NCBI GenBank assembly: GCA_029212615.1
Contig: JARGPJ010000007.1
Coordinates: 196,354 to 260,353, forward strand
Origin: Verrucomicrobiales bacterium
GTDB taxonomy: Bacteria; Verrucomicrobiota; Verrucomicrobiia; Verrucomicrobiales; DEV007
DNA: 64,000 nucleotides
Direction: 5' to 3'
Under the pieces are notes generated by a model, which searched no databases, was not told the DNA's origin, and saw nothing but the letters and a program-made list of their open reading frames with translations. The position numbers and the translations under genes were made by a program. Shown here piece after piece: positions 52,728 through 62,855 of this stretch. The number at the start of each line of letters is the position of its first letter. The first letter of the stretch is position 1.

Positions 52728-55697
52728 ATGGTCAGCCGCGCTTCTTTCCTTGTCTCAGTCATTCTCCTTTTGGCCTCTGGAGTTTTCTCCCAGGTGCCGC
52801 CTGATGTGCGACCGCTTTGGGATGAGTTAAGCGAAAAATGGACGGCGAATGATCTAGTTGCAGCTCGTGAAGTTTCGAATCGTCTCGTTGAAGAACTCGA
52901 GCCGTTTGCTTCGGATTACAGCATGGGGATTCAAATGAATTCCGCCCTGCACAACCGCGCCTCATTTCGCTATAACGATGGAGACTATGCGGGGGCTGAG
53001 GCTGATCTGAAGCGAAGTGTGGAGCAGGCGCGGGCGATTCAGCCTCCTGCCGGTCTGCCGGCGTCGGCCGCGCCACAGCTCATGGCGATGGTGGACGACC
53101 GGGTTCGAATCAGTCTGCGTGGTCTCACTAATTTCTACCTCGCAGCGGGGGACCTGGAGCGTGCGACGAAATCATTTCAGGAGGCTCTCGCCATTCTTCC
53201 TCTCTGGAAAAAGCAGGCCGGGGATGATTCGTCAACCGGGTTTCAGATTCTTGCCGCTGAGGTTTCTTCGATGGAAGGTAGTTTTTATCGCAGCACTGGT
53301 GACTACGCTTCTGCGATGGATGCCTTCTTGAACCGGGTTGAAGAAATTGACGGTGCCTGGGAAATGGTTCTCAAGATGCAGGGAGGAAAGGAAAACGACT
53401 TTTCCGATCAGGTCAAAATGAACTATCTCAGGGCGAGGTCAAATCTGCTCATGGAAATGGCCGAGGTCACCACCTTGCAGGGAAACCACACCGAGGCAGT
53501 CGGTTTTTGTGAAGAGGCACGGGCCGCTGCATCGGGAATGATGCCGCTCTATCGTAAGTGGGCTGAAACGACCATTGCGACGAATCCGGCGGTGAGTAAA
53601 GAAATGATCGAAAAGACTCTCGCCGGGGTAGAGACGAACATGAACTATCTCACCTTCGAGCGCGCTGCTCTCGTTTTTCGCGCTGCGGGTGATGAAAAGA
53701 GGGCTCTTGATCTCATGCTTGAAGGACTCAGGCTTCGCGGGGAGGATTTTGAAGTTCAGCGAATGCTGACCTTGGAGTATAACGTGATTCGCCCGGAGGA
53801 GAGCCTCAAGTTGATTGGTGACCTCCAGGCTATTCTCGGCCAGTTTGATGAAGCTGCTTCCAGCTATGCCAAGGCGATTGATCTGATCGGGAAGCAGTAC
53901 CCGGAAGGCCATCCTGCGACGCTTGATATCAAAGAAAGCGAAGCGCTCCTCGCTCTAGCTGATGGCGACCTCGCAACGGCGAAAGAGAAAGCAGCGAAGG
54001 TGCTGGAAGAGAGGATGTCTAATCTCAGTGATGTGCTGTCATTCGCAGATGAGTCGCAACGGCTTTCCTATCGCTCCTCGATCGATCCGTGGAGTTTGTA
54101 TGCGACGCTTGGTCTTCCCAATGATCTGTATGAGACGGTTTTGAGAACGAAGGGGATTGTGCTGGAGTCGATCCTCGAAGACCGGGGGCTTGCCCGGAAA
54201 GCTTCCGATTCTGAGCTGGCTCAGGATCTGCTCGAGTTGGAAGAATTGCGTCGTCAGTTGATGGAGGCGCTTCTTGGAGCGAAGGGGGAGACGGACCTTA
54301 CGGAGCTTCGCGGTCAGATAGCTGAATTGGAGGGAAAGCTAACCGAAGGGGACGACTCATTTGGTCAGACTCGTGAGTCGCTGAAGACGACTGTTGCCGA
54401 GGTCAGTCGTGCGATTCCGAAGGGCGCTACCCTGATCGAGTACATTCTGTATCGGGATTACTCTGCGCCGGGAAGGTTCGTTTCCAGGTTTGGAGCGATT
54501 CTTATCAAGAACGGAGGAGAGCCTCAGTTCTTTCCGCTGGGGGAAGCGGCGCAGATAGACAAAGGGATGGAGATGTATACGAGAGCAGTTCGTTCGAATG
54601 CAACGGATGACGAGATGAGTCAATTGTTGAAGGATTTCGGTGACTTGATTTGGACTCCCTTCGAAAAAATACTGCCGGATGAAGGGGACCGGATTATCAT
54701 CTCTCCTGACGGAACTCTAAATTTCTTTTCTTTCGCGACTTTGTTAGGAAAAGACGGACGCTTCCTGGGGGAGGCATGGCCAATGAGTTATGTTTCCTCG
54801 GGACGCGATTTGTTGCGACAATCAGATTCTACACGGAACGAGACAATGGAGATCATTGCTAATCCCGATTTTCAAACACCTTCAACCGGGGCCGCCGCCG
54901 GTCAGCGGGCTCCCGGCGGTGGCGCGGCTATTTCGATGCGTGGAGTTCTCGGTCGCATAGGACTCTCGCCCTTGCCGGGAACGAAAGCAGAAGAGGAGGC
55001 CGTGAGAGAACTTATTCGTGATGAATGGAAGTGGGAGATTACGAGCCATCTCGAACTGCTGGCCACAGAAGAAGCGGTTAGTGCGGTTGATTCTCCGGGC
55101 GTGTTGCATCTCGCAACTCATGGGTTCTACCTTCCCCGTACTGGTAAAGCAGACCCGCTGGAACGTGCTCAGCGGTACTGGGACCCCAAGGTAGCGAGCC
55201 AGACCGCTGCTGCGTTGGAGTCTTTCAGTGATGTCGTGCTCGATAATCCAATGTACCGCAGTGGTGTCGCTCTCGCAGGAGCGGAGGCGACCCTCAGGGA
55301 ATGGGGTGCCGGACGAATTCCGGATACGTCGAAGGACGGCATTTTGACGGCGGAGGAGATGTCACAACTTGATCTCGATGGCACGTGGATGGTCGTCCTC
55401 TCCGCCTGCGAAACCGGTCTTGGTGAAGCCAGGTCCGGCGAAGGGGTGTTGGGAATGAGAAGGGGGCTGATGCAGGCAGGCGCCAAACATTTGCTTCTAA
55501 CGCTCTGGCCCGTGGCTGACCGGGAGACTGCCCTTTTTATGATTGACCTCTATCGGAATCTGAAGGGTGGTGATCGCTCGCCGGTCGAGATGGCGCCGGC
55601 GGTGCAGGCAGCTTACTTAAAGGCCTTTCGCGAAGAGCAGGGAGTGGCCGCTGCAGTGAAACTGGCGGGACCGTTTATTCTCAGTTTTCACCCCTGA
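52728..55697 (+). CDS. Secreted TPR protein with CHAT caspase-like protease domain
   Basis: This is a 989-residue protein with a signal peptide (about 1-22, VSRASFLVSVILLLASGVFS). TPR-like repeats span about 30-430 and a coiled region lies near 490-560. The CHAT domain (about 660-989) has H798 in HLATHGFYL and C894 in LSACETGLG, the expected caspase-fold dyad. The end GAKHLLLTLWPVADRE is also typical. CHAT proteases cut partner proteins in several bacterial stress or death systems; no partner is encoded nearby. The ATG at 52728 is chosen over a GTG at 52710 because it gives a standard signal peptide. Confidence 0.85.
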   Translation: MVSRASFLVSVILLLASGVFSQVPPDVRPLWDELSEKWTANDLVAAREVSNRLVEELEPFASDYSMGIQMNSALHNRASFRYNDGDYAGAEADLKRSVEQARAIQPPAGLPASAAPQLMAMVDDRVRISLRGLTNFYLAAGDLERATKSFQEALAILPLWKKQAGDDSSTGFQILAAEVSSMEGSFYRSTGDYASAMDAFLNRVEEIDGAWEMVLKMQGGKENDFSDQVKMNYLRARSNLLMEMAEVTTLQGNHTEAVGFCEEARAAASGMMPLYRKWAETTIATNPAVSKEMIEKTLAGVETNMNYLTFERAALVFRAAGDEKRALDLMLEGLRLRGEDFEVQRMLTLEYNVIRPEESLKLIGDLQAILGQFDEAASSYAKAIDLIGKQYPEGHPATLDIKESEALLALADGDLATAKEKAAKVLEERMSNLSDVLSFADESQRLSYRSSIDPWSLYATLGLPNDLYETVLRTKGIVLESILEDRGLARKASDSELAQDLLELEELRRQLMEALLGAKGETDLTELRGQIAELEGKLTEGDDSFGQTRESLKTTVAEVSRAIPKGATLIEYILYRDYSAPGRFVSRFGAILIKNGGEPQFFPLGEAAQIDKGMEMYTRAVRSNATDDEMSQLLKDFGDLIWTPFEKILPDEGDRIIISPDGTLNFFSFATLLGKDGRFLGEAWPMSYVSSGRDLLRQSDSTRNETMEIIANPDFQTPSTGAAAGQRAPGGGAAISMRGVLGRIGLSPLPGTKAEEEAVRELIRDEWKWEITSHLELLATEEAVSAVDSPGVLHLATHGFYLPRTGKADPLERAQRYWDPKVASQTAAALESFSDVVLDNPMYRSGVALAGAEATLREWGAGRIPDTSKDGILTAEEMSQLDLDGTWMVVLSACETGLGEARSGEGVLGMRRGLMQAGAKHLLLTLWPVADRETALFMIDLYRNLKGGDRSPVEMAPAVQAAYLKAFREEQGVAAAVKLAGPFILSFHP

Positions 55698-55707
55698 GGA
55701 GATTGTC

Positions 55708-58212
55708 TTACCTGGATTCCAGGGCGATCATTTTCTGGGCGAGAAGCATTGCCATTGCTCCTGATCGACGGTCCGGCGCGATGAGTGGTTCCCGTCGATA
55801 GTAGTCTTCCAGTGTCTTTTGTTTCCCGGTTCCCGGGCAGACATTCACAAAAGTGGTGCCGTCTTCGCTGATGAGAGTTTTGATTGTTTCCCAGGCAGCG
55901 GAGAGGCGCGGTCTCCAAATCGAACTTTCGAGCCAGCCGGACTCTATGCCACTGGCGATACAATAGGCGATCATGCAGGATGCGGAGAATTCGCTATAGC
56001 TATCAGAGCGATCGATGAGTTGATGCCACATGCCGTCGTGGTTTTGATGCCCGGCGAGAGCGTTCATGTGGTTTCGAAAGGATTCGAGGAGAAAAGGATG
56101 GTCGGGATGGTCTTCAGGGAAAAAATCGAGAGCTATCGCGATCCCGAGAGCGGGAAAGGCATTGCCCCGTCCCCAGGCCGCTTCGTTCTGAGGTGAGTGA
56201 CGGTAGAGGCCGTCATGACGGAGGCATCGCTTCTGAATAACCCGAATATGGGTGATGGCTTGATTATAGTATCCGGGATCATTCGTGATTTTTCCGGCGG
56301 CAGCGAGCAGTGGAGCGGCCATGAAGATGGAGTCACTCATTTCCTTATGACCGGGCATCGATTCGAGGGGTGTTCCATCCTCCGCGAAGGCTTGAGCTGC
56401 GGCCAGTTCAAGGCGCTTCTTTGCCCACGGCGCGTCGATGTAGGCGAAGATCAGGTTCCCTGCAAGCTGACCCGGATTGGTGGAAACGGGGGAACCCAGG
56501 ATGGAGCGGGCGAGAAGGGAGATCTCTTTCCTGCTACCGGTCCGTTGCTTGGCAATTAAGGCGACCGCATCGAGGTAGGTTCCGTCGAATTCGTTTCCAT
56601 AGTGTGCCGAGAGTGACTGAAACACTTCGTTGGCGTTCCGGCGCAGGCGTTGATTTATCGCCTCGCTTGCTGCGGGGAGGTTTGCGTTCAATCCCGGGAG
56701 AACGGAGGTTTCCGTTTCAGCACTCTCGTTTGAATCGGAAAGGAAGACATGAACCGTTCCCATGCCGGCGGGGGCGTGGAGTCTCAGGGCTTCTCCCAGG
56801 GCCTTTCCGGCAGGGTTATTCGGTACAAAAACCGAATTCGGAGCGCAGAGACCAATCCAGGTCCAGATCGCTCTGGCGGTCTCAGTCCCGGCGTCTGTTT
56901 TACCGGGGGATGGTGGAAACTCCAGTTCGGGAAGAGGGCTCATGAGACCGAACCAGTCATTCTCGGGTGAGATTTTTGATGCCACTTCTTCCGGGGCGTT
57001 CATTTCAAAGTGGATGATGCGATAGTTGCTTGAGCGTGGATTTCCCGTTCCGCCTCCGACCCAGGCCGTGAGCGGGGAACCGTCAGTGTTTCTTCCGACG
57101 GGAAACGTGCGATAGAGTTTCTCTATGAGTTGAGCGGAAGAGTGTTTGGACAGTTCCAGCTTCGCGGTCTCCTCCAGAGTTGGCTGATCGATGAAGACAG
57201 TGGCGCGCGGGCCAATTTCCCATTCACTGTTCCTGTTTTCGTCACTCGCAATCATGACCTCTCTGAGAACGAGGCTGGCGACTGTAGATTCGTCTCCGTG
57301 GATGCTGATTGGAATCGAAGCGGGTGAGGGGTTGATGCGGCAACGGGTAAGGCTATGCCTGCCTCCGCGGAAGAGAACTTCTGCGGTCATGCTCTCACCG
57401 AAGACACAATCGGTGTAATAGGTGTCGGCCCGATTGACATCGGCGACGGCATGTTCGTTCTCTAAAAATGTCCCCCCGCGAATCCAGGAGGTGGAATCGT
57501 CATGAGCACTGAAGCCCTCATCAAAATTTTCGGTGCCGGCGATGTTGAAAAACTGCATTCCACGGGCGTTGCCGTGAATATTAAATCCGTCGTTCAGGAA
57601 GTGTTTCGTTTTGAGATCAAACACTTTGATATTGCGAAGGTCGCCTGAGGTAGCGAACCCGTTCGGACGTACGGACCACTCAAGCCCCTCTGTTTTTCCG
57701 CGATAGGTGAGCCATCCTTCATCACCATCGATGTGATCCCAGCGGAACTCTCCTTCTTCAAGGTCCTCCGCCTTCGGGAAATCAATTGGATGGCTGCAGA
57801 GTCGACCCATTCGCCGGGCCTTACCGTTTACTATCAGAAGGTGACGGTCATAGCGAGTTCTCTGAAGCTTGATGCGAAACAGATCCGGTTCCAGCATTTC
57901 CCAACCGTGCTCCGGAAGAGGGTCGGCACCGGTTAGGGTGACCCCGCTTCCTTCAATGGTGAGTCCTGCTGTACCGGAAGGGATCTTGATTGATTGCCGG
58001 TAAATCGCTCCTTCCGGTTGTAGGATAATTCTGTCGTCAGACCGGGCACGATTGATCGCTGCCTGAGCCGTGGCGAGAGGGCTTGTCAATGTCCCTTCGT
58101 TGTCATTGGATCCGGTCTCTACGTGAACGTACCATTCACGGGAATGTGAGGTTCCGACAAGGGCAAGGAGACACAGCCACAGGCATACAGGAACGAACCG
58201 GGCTCTATCCAT
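55708..58212 (-). CDS. Beta-helix protein fused to a GH105-like unsaturated glucuronyl hydrolase
   Basis: This is an 834-residue protein with a signal peptide (1-24). An N-terminal parallel beta-helix (about 28-330) begins WYVHVETGSNDNEGT, as in polysaccharide-lyase-like proteins. After a linker, residues 490-834 form an alpha/alpha barrel with GH88/GH105 marks: SDSIFMAAPLLAAAG (candidate catalytic Asp), HDGLYRHSPQNEAAWGRGNA and DGMWHQLIDRSDSYSEFSASCMI. GH105 enzymes hydrolyse unsaturated uronates left by lyases. The start overlaps the previous gene's stop (TGATG). Confidence 0.75.
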   Translation of the reverse strand: MDRARFVPVCLWLCLLALVGTSHSREWYVHVETGSNDNEGTLTSPLATAQAAINRARSDDRIILQPEGAIYRQSIKIPSGTAGLTIEGSGVTLTGADPLPEHGWEMLEPDLFRIKLQRTRYDRHLLIVNGKARRMGRLCSHPIDFPKAEDLEEGEFRWDHIDGDEGWLTYRGKTEGLEWSVRPNGFATSGDLRNIKVFDLKTKHFLNDGFNIHGNARGMQFFNIAGTENFDEGFSAHDDSTSWIRGGTFLENEHAVADVNRADTYYTDCVFGESMTAEVLFRGGRHSLTRCRINPSPASIPISIHGDESTVASLVLREVMIASDENRNSEWEIGPRATVFIDQPTLEETAKLELSKHSSAQLIEKLYRTFPVGRNTDGSPLTAWVGGGTGNPRSSNYRIIHFEMNAPEEVASKISPENDWFGLMSPLPELEFPPSPGKTDAGTETARAIWTWIGLCAPNSVFVPNNPAGKALGEALRLHAPAGMGTVHVFLSDSNESAETETSVLPGLNANLPAASEAINQRLRRNANEVFQSLSAHYGNEFDGTYLDAVALIAKQRTGSRKEISLLARSILGSPVSTNPGQLAGNLIFAYIDAPWAKKRLELAAAQAFAEDGTPLESMPGHKEMSDSIFMAAPLLAAAGKITNDPGYYNQAITHIRVIQKRCLRHDGLYRHSPQNEAAWGRGNAFPALGIAIALDFFPEDHPDHPFLLESFRNHMNALAGHQNHDGMWHQLIDRSDSYSEFSASCMIAYCIASGIESGWLESSIWRPRLSAAWETIKTLISEDGTTFVNVCPGTGKQKTLEDYYRREPLIAPDRRSGAMAMLLAQKMIALESR

Positions 58213-58982
58213 CACCCGGCGTTCAGCAGGGCGACGACTTCATCGCGAAGATGAGCGTTCGTAGCGAGAGCTTCACCGCCGTTAATGTTTCCCTCATTTC
58301 CTGACCAATCACCAAAATAGCCCCCCGCTTCGCGAAAGATGGGAGGAAAGGGGCCGCAGTCCCACACTGCCATGACGGGATCCAGCATGATCTCGGCACG
58401 TCCCGTGGCGACCAATAGATAGCCGTATGCATCGCACCATCCCGCATTGTAGTAGACCGCTTCCTGCAGTCTTTGCCACGCAGCCCCCTTACCGTTTTTA
58501 CCGAAGTAGGCGGTGTCAATGTGGGCGCAGACGGACCTGTCGACAGCCTTTTCGTCTGAGACGCGGCAGGGTTTCCCGTTCCAGTGAGCCCCGAGGCCGT
58601 CGGCTGCGATAATGATCTCGTCGAGCGCCGGAAAGTAGGCGCAGCCAACTTTCACTTCTCCTTCGATCTCAAGTGCCAGAAGAACAGCATAAAGCGGGAC
58701 GCCGTGGACGAATGATTTGGTGCCATCGATGGGGTCAATGATCCAGCGATGAGAGGATTCTGAAAGCGACTCGCCAAACTCCTCGCCGACGATCTGGTGA
58801 TCGGGAAATGTCTCAGAGATCTTTTTCCGAATGAGCTCCTCCGCCTTTCGATCGGCAATGGTGACAGGAGTGTCGTCGCCTTTAAATTCGGCAGGGGCCA
58901 GGTCAGTGAGGAAATACTCCAGGGTAAGGGCACCTGCTTCGCGGGCGGTCTTTTCGGCAAATTCGAGGTATTGGCTCAGCAT
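58212..58982 (-). CDS. Inositol-monophosphatase-family phosphatase, histidinol-phosphatase-like
   Basis: This 256-residue protein has the Mg motifs GEEFGESL, IIDPIDGTKSF and WDCGPFPPIFREAGG. The wording WCDAYGYLLVATGRAEIMLDP is the style of HisN histidinol-phosphatases in this family. It might therefore serve histidine synthesis, or dephosphorylate inositol or sugar phosphates. The ATG at 58982 is preferred; one at 59018 overlaps the ThuA gene. No other his genes are near. Confidence 0.85.
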   Translation of the reverse strand: MLSQYLEFAEKTAREAGALTLEYFLTDLAPAEFKGDDTPVTIADRKAEELIRKKISETFPDHQIVGEEFGESLSESSHRWIIDPIDGTKSFVHGVPLYAVLLALEIEGEVKVGCAYFPALDEIIIAADGLGAHWNGKPCRVSDEKAVDRSVCAHIDTAYFGKNGKGAAWQRLQEAVYYNAGWCDAYGYLLVATGRAEIMLDPVMAVWDCGPFPPIFREAGGYFGDWSGNEGNINGGEALATNAHLRDEVVALLNAG

Positions 58983-59004
58983 GGGAAACGGGGAAGTGTT
59001 CTGG

Positions 59005-59985
59005 CTATTTGACACCACCCGGAGCGGAGATGATCTCCACCGTGATATCGTCAGAGGGGATGGTATCTACATCGATGTCACCGAGGGCGAATTGAATGCC
59101 GTCAAGCATGTGCTGAAGGACTACGGTGTTTGCGAAGGTCATATCATTGTGGCCCAGGTTAGTGTAGAAGAGCCGGCCTTCACCAATTTTACGGCACCAG
59201 GAGACAGGAACATCAACGGTGGTTGGATCTTCAACTGAACCTTTCCATTGCCCGCCCTTGAAGGGGTCGGCGTTTCTCCTCTTCGACATGTCGAGACTGA
59301 GAAGGACACGTAACTTTTCCCGGCCTTCAAAGGATTCGGGATTGTACCAGTAAATTTCATCCCTATGCCAGAACCCTTTGCCTTTAAAGGCTGCGTTAAG
59401 GGGATGCTGAGGGTCTTCGACCTTGAATGCCCAGGTGTTCCTCGCGGTCCATGGATGGCCGTCAAAGATGCCTCCGATCATGGCAACACCCTCTGACCAC
59501 TCGCCGAAATTATCCGCCGCAGCGTGAATTCCGATCACTCCTTTGCCCGAGTGAATGAAGTCCAGGATAGCCTTACGCTGTTTATCATTCGGGGTTAGGT
59601 GGGTGGTGTTGTTGAAGATAATGCCATCATACTGCGCTAGATTCTCTTCAGTGAACACTGAGTATTCGTCAGCGAGATCGATTGAAAAGGCACCGGTATC
59701 GCGGGCAATGGCTTCGAGCGCATAGTTTCCAAACGGTATAGAAGTGTGGACAAAGCCTTCGCATCGATAGAAAACGAGAACTTTATGTTCATTGCCCGGC
59801 TCTGCTGTCGCTTCTGGAAGTTTTGAATCGATTAATTTGCGATGTTCTACGGTGGGATTGTCTTTGAACTTGGCGACAGAACTTTCGGGCCAGGAAAGTT
59901 CTTTCTCTTCTGCTGCGTTTGGAATGCTGGCGAGGCAGGTCAAAACCAGGACGGTGAAGATGGCGCAAAGCGATGTGTTTTTCAT
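59005..59985 (-). CDS. Secreted ThuA-domain protein
   Basis: This is a 326-residue protein with a signal peptide (1-24). It has the ThuA/trehalose-utilisation fold: KVLVFYRCEGFVHTSIPFG, YDGIIFNNTTHLTP, GKGVIGIHAAADNF, and GRLFYTNLGHNDMTF, the typical C-terminal HND segment. The fold is glutamine-amidotransferase-like without the cysteine nucleophile. PVC genomes hold many such proteins, linked to sugar degradation. Its partners in this operon are a VWA protein, a HisN-like phosphatase and a GH105 fusion. Confidence 0.88.
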   Translation of the reverse strand: MKNTSLCAIFTVLVLTCLASIPNAAEEKELSWPESSVAKFKDNPTVEHRKLIDSKLPEATAEPGNEHKVLVFYRCEGFVHTSIPFGNYALEAIARDTGAFSIDLADEYSVFTEENLAQYDGIIFNNTTHLTPNDKQRKAILDFIHSGKGVIGIHAAADNFGEWSEGVAMIGGIFDGHPWTARNTWAFKVEDPQHPLNAAFKGKGFWHRDEIYWYNPESFEGREKLRVLLSLDMSKRRNADPFKGGQWKGSVEDPTTVDVPVSWCRKIGEGRLFYTNLGHNDMTFANTVVLQHMLDGIQFALGDIDVDTIPSDDITVEIISAPGGVK

Positions 59986-60033
59986 AGTAGGAAGTAGGCG
60001 GACTTTAGCCCCATGGCCAAAAACGCAAAAGGA

Positions 60034-62721
60034 CTAATGGCGTTTTTTTGCTTTTTGAAACCTGGTTCTCCGGGTGGGTTGTTGATCTGTTTCAGGCACA
60101 ACAGGTGCCGGAGGTTTCGCCGCTTCGTCAGTGGAGGGTTTCGACCTGACTGTCGGGGAGGACGATGCTTTTCTCACGGGGGTTTTTGAATATGACCAAC
60201 GAGGGAATGACCAGCCTGTTCTTGAAACAAATGCCTCGAGAAGAAAGACGACAAGCGCGGCGATAAGAAACCAATCCCTGATGGCACGGGTTCCCGGCGA
60301 CGGGAGGGGTCGCCAGGCTTCTGACAAATCCAGAAGCTCACTTCCGCCGCTGCTGTGGGCCGTTTCTTTCAGTTCGGAAATTCTCTGTTCATCAAATTGC
60401 CATTCCAGTGCGGATCCGGCCACTACTGGTCCAAAGGGAATAGCCGAATCCGCTACCTGAACGGCGCCACGAACCGGTTCTGACGCGCGCAGTTCTGTTT
60501 GCACGGAATAGTGCCCGGGAGAAAGGCGTTCCCAGGTGAGTCTCTCGGCTTCGTGATGGCGGACTCCTCTTTCGATAACGAGACGAGGCGGGGAAGTCGC
60601 AAATTTTTCTGACCATTCCCCGGTGTCATAAATGAGGTCAAGGCGCAGTTTCGAGCCCGTGATTTCGTGTCGGATGCCTATACCAGGCGGGGATTTATCT
60701 CCGATGAGCCAGCGGCCGAGAGTCTGCTGAAAGTCGCCATAGTTCTCCCAGGCTCGAATGCTTTGAGAATATTCACCGCCGAGAGGGAAGGTGATCGCTG
60801 CGGTTCTTCCTGTCCCGCGGCGGCCAAAGGCGACGAGGGGAGCGATGTAAGAGTCCCTGCTGACCAGCGCCATTTCATCACCATCGCGCAGGTAGCTTAA
60901 GTTGTAGCCGTCTATGAGTTGAGGCCAGTTGAGATCCCGTCGGGCAATCTCATGCCATTTTCCTGAAGATTGTGTAGGTACCGGGTCTTCGACAAAGGTT
61001 GAGCGGGCGACGGAGACGGTCTCCTGCGCAAAGATATTCGGAAGGTCCCCGGGTACGGTGGTGAAAAACATTCTTCCGTTGCCCCTTTTCGCAATGTCCT
61101 CGATAAATGCCGCGTCGGGATCACCGGGGGCTCCAAGCCCGATGACACTGACCGTCGCGCCTTCGGCCTGCATTTCTTCGAGTAGTTCTTTATATTCCCC
61201 GGGCTCTTCGGAATCGGATGCGTCGGTGAACAGGATCAGGTGGCGTTGTCCAACTTCGGCCTCTTTGAGAACTCCCCACGCGGCCTTCATTCCGGTGTAG
61301 ACATAAATACCACCGCCCATCGATTCGATGGAGCGAATTCGATTGATGAGCTCGGTCCGGCTTGTTCCGATGTTGAGGAGTTTGCAGATAGCGTGAGCTT
61401 TGCTGTCTACCGCGAAGACCGTCACGGCGTCCGCATCACCCAGCAGTTCAACGGCGCGGGCAGCCCCTTCGTTTGCGAGCTGCATCTTTGTGTTTCCGCT
61501 GGAGGTGGTCACTCCCATGGAACCCGAGCGGTCCATGACGATTGCCATGGCTACCGAGAGGCGTCGGTGTTCGCTTTTCAGCTCCATCGTAACGGGGAGC
61601 AGTTCATCAACCGCTGATTGATAGTATCCGCCTGATCCGAAGCTGTTTTTCCCACCAGCCATGAGGAACCCGCCGCCTTGTTCTTTCACGAAGAAGTTCA
61701 GCGCATTCAGGAAATCGTTGGGTATTTCATACGCGGGGACATTGTTGAAAATCACGGCACGCGTCCCGGTGAGGGAGCCGGGGGAGAGTGAGCGAAAATC
61801 CTGAACCTCATCAACACTGAATCCCTGGTTGCGCAGGGAGGTCGACAATGGATCGTTGGAATAATTGGTGACGAGAAGAATTCGGGGACCTGAAGTCACT
61901 TCGATCCATTGTTCGTGGGTATTGTTGCCGATATGAGCATCAAGTTCCGGCGAAATCTCAGCAGTGTAGCGGTGGGCGCCGGGCCGGGCGATGCGGTCAG
62001 AAAAACGCAGCCGGCCAATTCCGCCTTTCACAGGTATATTGTCGGAGAAAAGGCGTTTGTTGCCGCGATAGATGGTGACTGGAATGAGACCGTCGGTGTT
62101 GCCGGTGACACTCAAGTCGACGAGAAAAGCTTCTGCCGGTTGGACACGGGTTGGCAGTTTTAACTCTGAAATCCGGAAGTCGGACCTCTCCGGTGCTTTC
62201 AGCATTCGATAGTCGAGGGGAACCTTGGCCTGGATGAGCTTCGATGCGACACCGTGCAGCGGCTCAGTGCTGTATCCGTCAGTAAAAAGAAGGATCCGGT
62301 GGTGACGATTTGGATCCATACGGGCAAGTGTGTCATGTAACGCGAGCCCTGTTCGTGTCGCATCTCTCGCTCCCGTGAAAACGCCCGTTTCAGTGTTTGA
62401 GGAGGGGATTACTTCGCCGGCATAGTCGATGAAAATGAGTCGATTCTCCCGTTCGGGCTTTGAGCGGGCAATTAGTGATTTCCATTCGTCCTCTCCTTCT
62501 TCGACAAGATCGCCTGCAGACAATGATCGATCCAGCAGCACCCAGAGATCCATTGCGCCTGATCGAATACGAATCACGGGATCGCAAAGTGCGAGAACGA
62601 GCAGGACAAGGAGGAGCAATCGAAAGGGCTTCCAGAGTTGAAGTCGTCGAAAGGTTGTTCCGGCCAGAACCAGTACAGCGAGAGCGATGAAGTGCTGAGG
62701 TGAGCCGAATGACATGGACAT
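60034..62721 (-). CDS. Membrane protein with two VWA domains and a glutamine-amidotransferase-like domain
   Basis: This is an 895-residue protein. N-terminal membrane helices (about 10-50) precede a first VWA domain with D64-x-S66-x-S68. A GATase-like segment spans about 278-380 (PRILLVTNYSNDPL, AVIFNNVPAYEIPND). A second VWA domain has a full MIDAS, D397-x-S399-x-S401, with TDASDSEEPGE later. A C-terminal membrane segment (about 820-837) and a basic tail follow. It resembles BatA/BatB-neighbour membrane proteins. It heads a four-gene operon on the minus strand. Confidence 0.82.
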   Translation of the reverse strand: MSMSFGSPQHFIALAVLVLAGTTFRRLQLWKPFRLLLLVLLVLALCDPVIRIRSGAMDLWVLLDRSLSAGDLVEEGEDEWKSLIARSKPERENRLIFIDYAGEVIPSSNTETGVFTGARDATRTGLALHDTLARMDPNRHHRILLFTDGYSTEPLHGVASKLIQAKVPLDYRMLKAPERSDFRISELKLPTRVQPAEAFLVDLSVTGNTDGLIPVTIYRGNKRLFSDNIPVKGGIGRLRFSDRIARPGAHRYTAEISPELDAHIGNNTHEQWIEVTSGPRILLVTNYSNDPLSTSLRNQGFSVDEVQDFRSLSPGSLTGTRAVIFNNVPAYEIPNDFLNALNFFVKEQGGGFLMAGGKNSFGSGGYYQSAVDELLPVTMELKSEHRRLSVAMAIVMDRSGSMGVTTSSGNTKMQLANEGAARAVELLGDADAVTVFAVDSKAHAICKLLNIGTSRTELINRIRSIESMGGGIYVYTGMKAAWGVLKEAEVGQRHLILFTDASDSEEPGEYKELLEEMQAEGATVSVIGLGAPGDPDAAFIEDIAKRGNGRMFFTTVPGDLPNIFAQETVSVARSTFVEDPVPTQSSGKWHEIARRDLNWPQLIDGYNLSYLRDGDEMALVSRDSYIAPLVAFGRRGTGRTAAITFPLGGEYSQSIRAWENYGDFQQTLGRWLIGDKSPPGIGIRHEITGSKLRLDLIYDTGEWSEKFATSPPRLVIERGVRHHEAERLTWERLSPGHYSVQTELRASEPVRGAVQVADSAIPFGPVVAGSALEWQFDEQRISELKETAHSSGGSELLDLSEAWRPLPSPGTRAIRDWFLIAALVVFLLEAFVSRTGWSFPRWSYSKTPVRKASSSPTVRSKPSTDEAAKPPAPVVPETDQQPTRRTRFQKAKKRH

Positions 62722-62799
62722 GAGACTACACTCTATTTAAAGGCGCCCTGCAGAAAAGGGGAAACTTAATGACTCTTAAATGAAGAAGGAAAATATTCA

Positions 62800-62826
62800 T
62801 TGATAATAATTATAATTTTGATAATA
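62800..62826 (+). promoter_or_regulatory. AT-rich promoter region with direct TTGATAATA repeat
   Basis: The 134-bp gap between divergent genes has a very AT-rich core with TTGATAATA at 62800-62808 and again at 62818-62826, an 18-bp period. It may contain the promoter or a protein-binding site for the 62856 gene. Confidence 0.35.
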
Positions 62827-62855
62827 TTGTAATCAGATGAATAGCCGTTCTAGAC

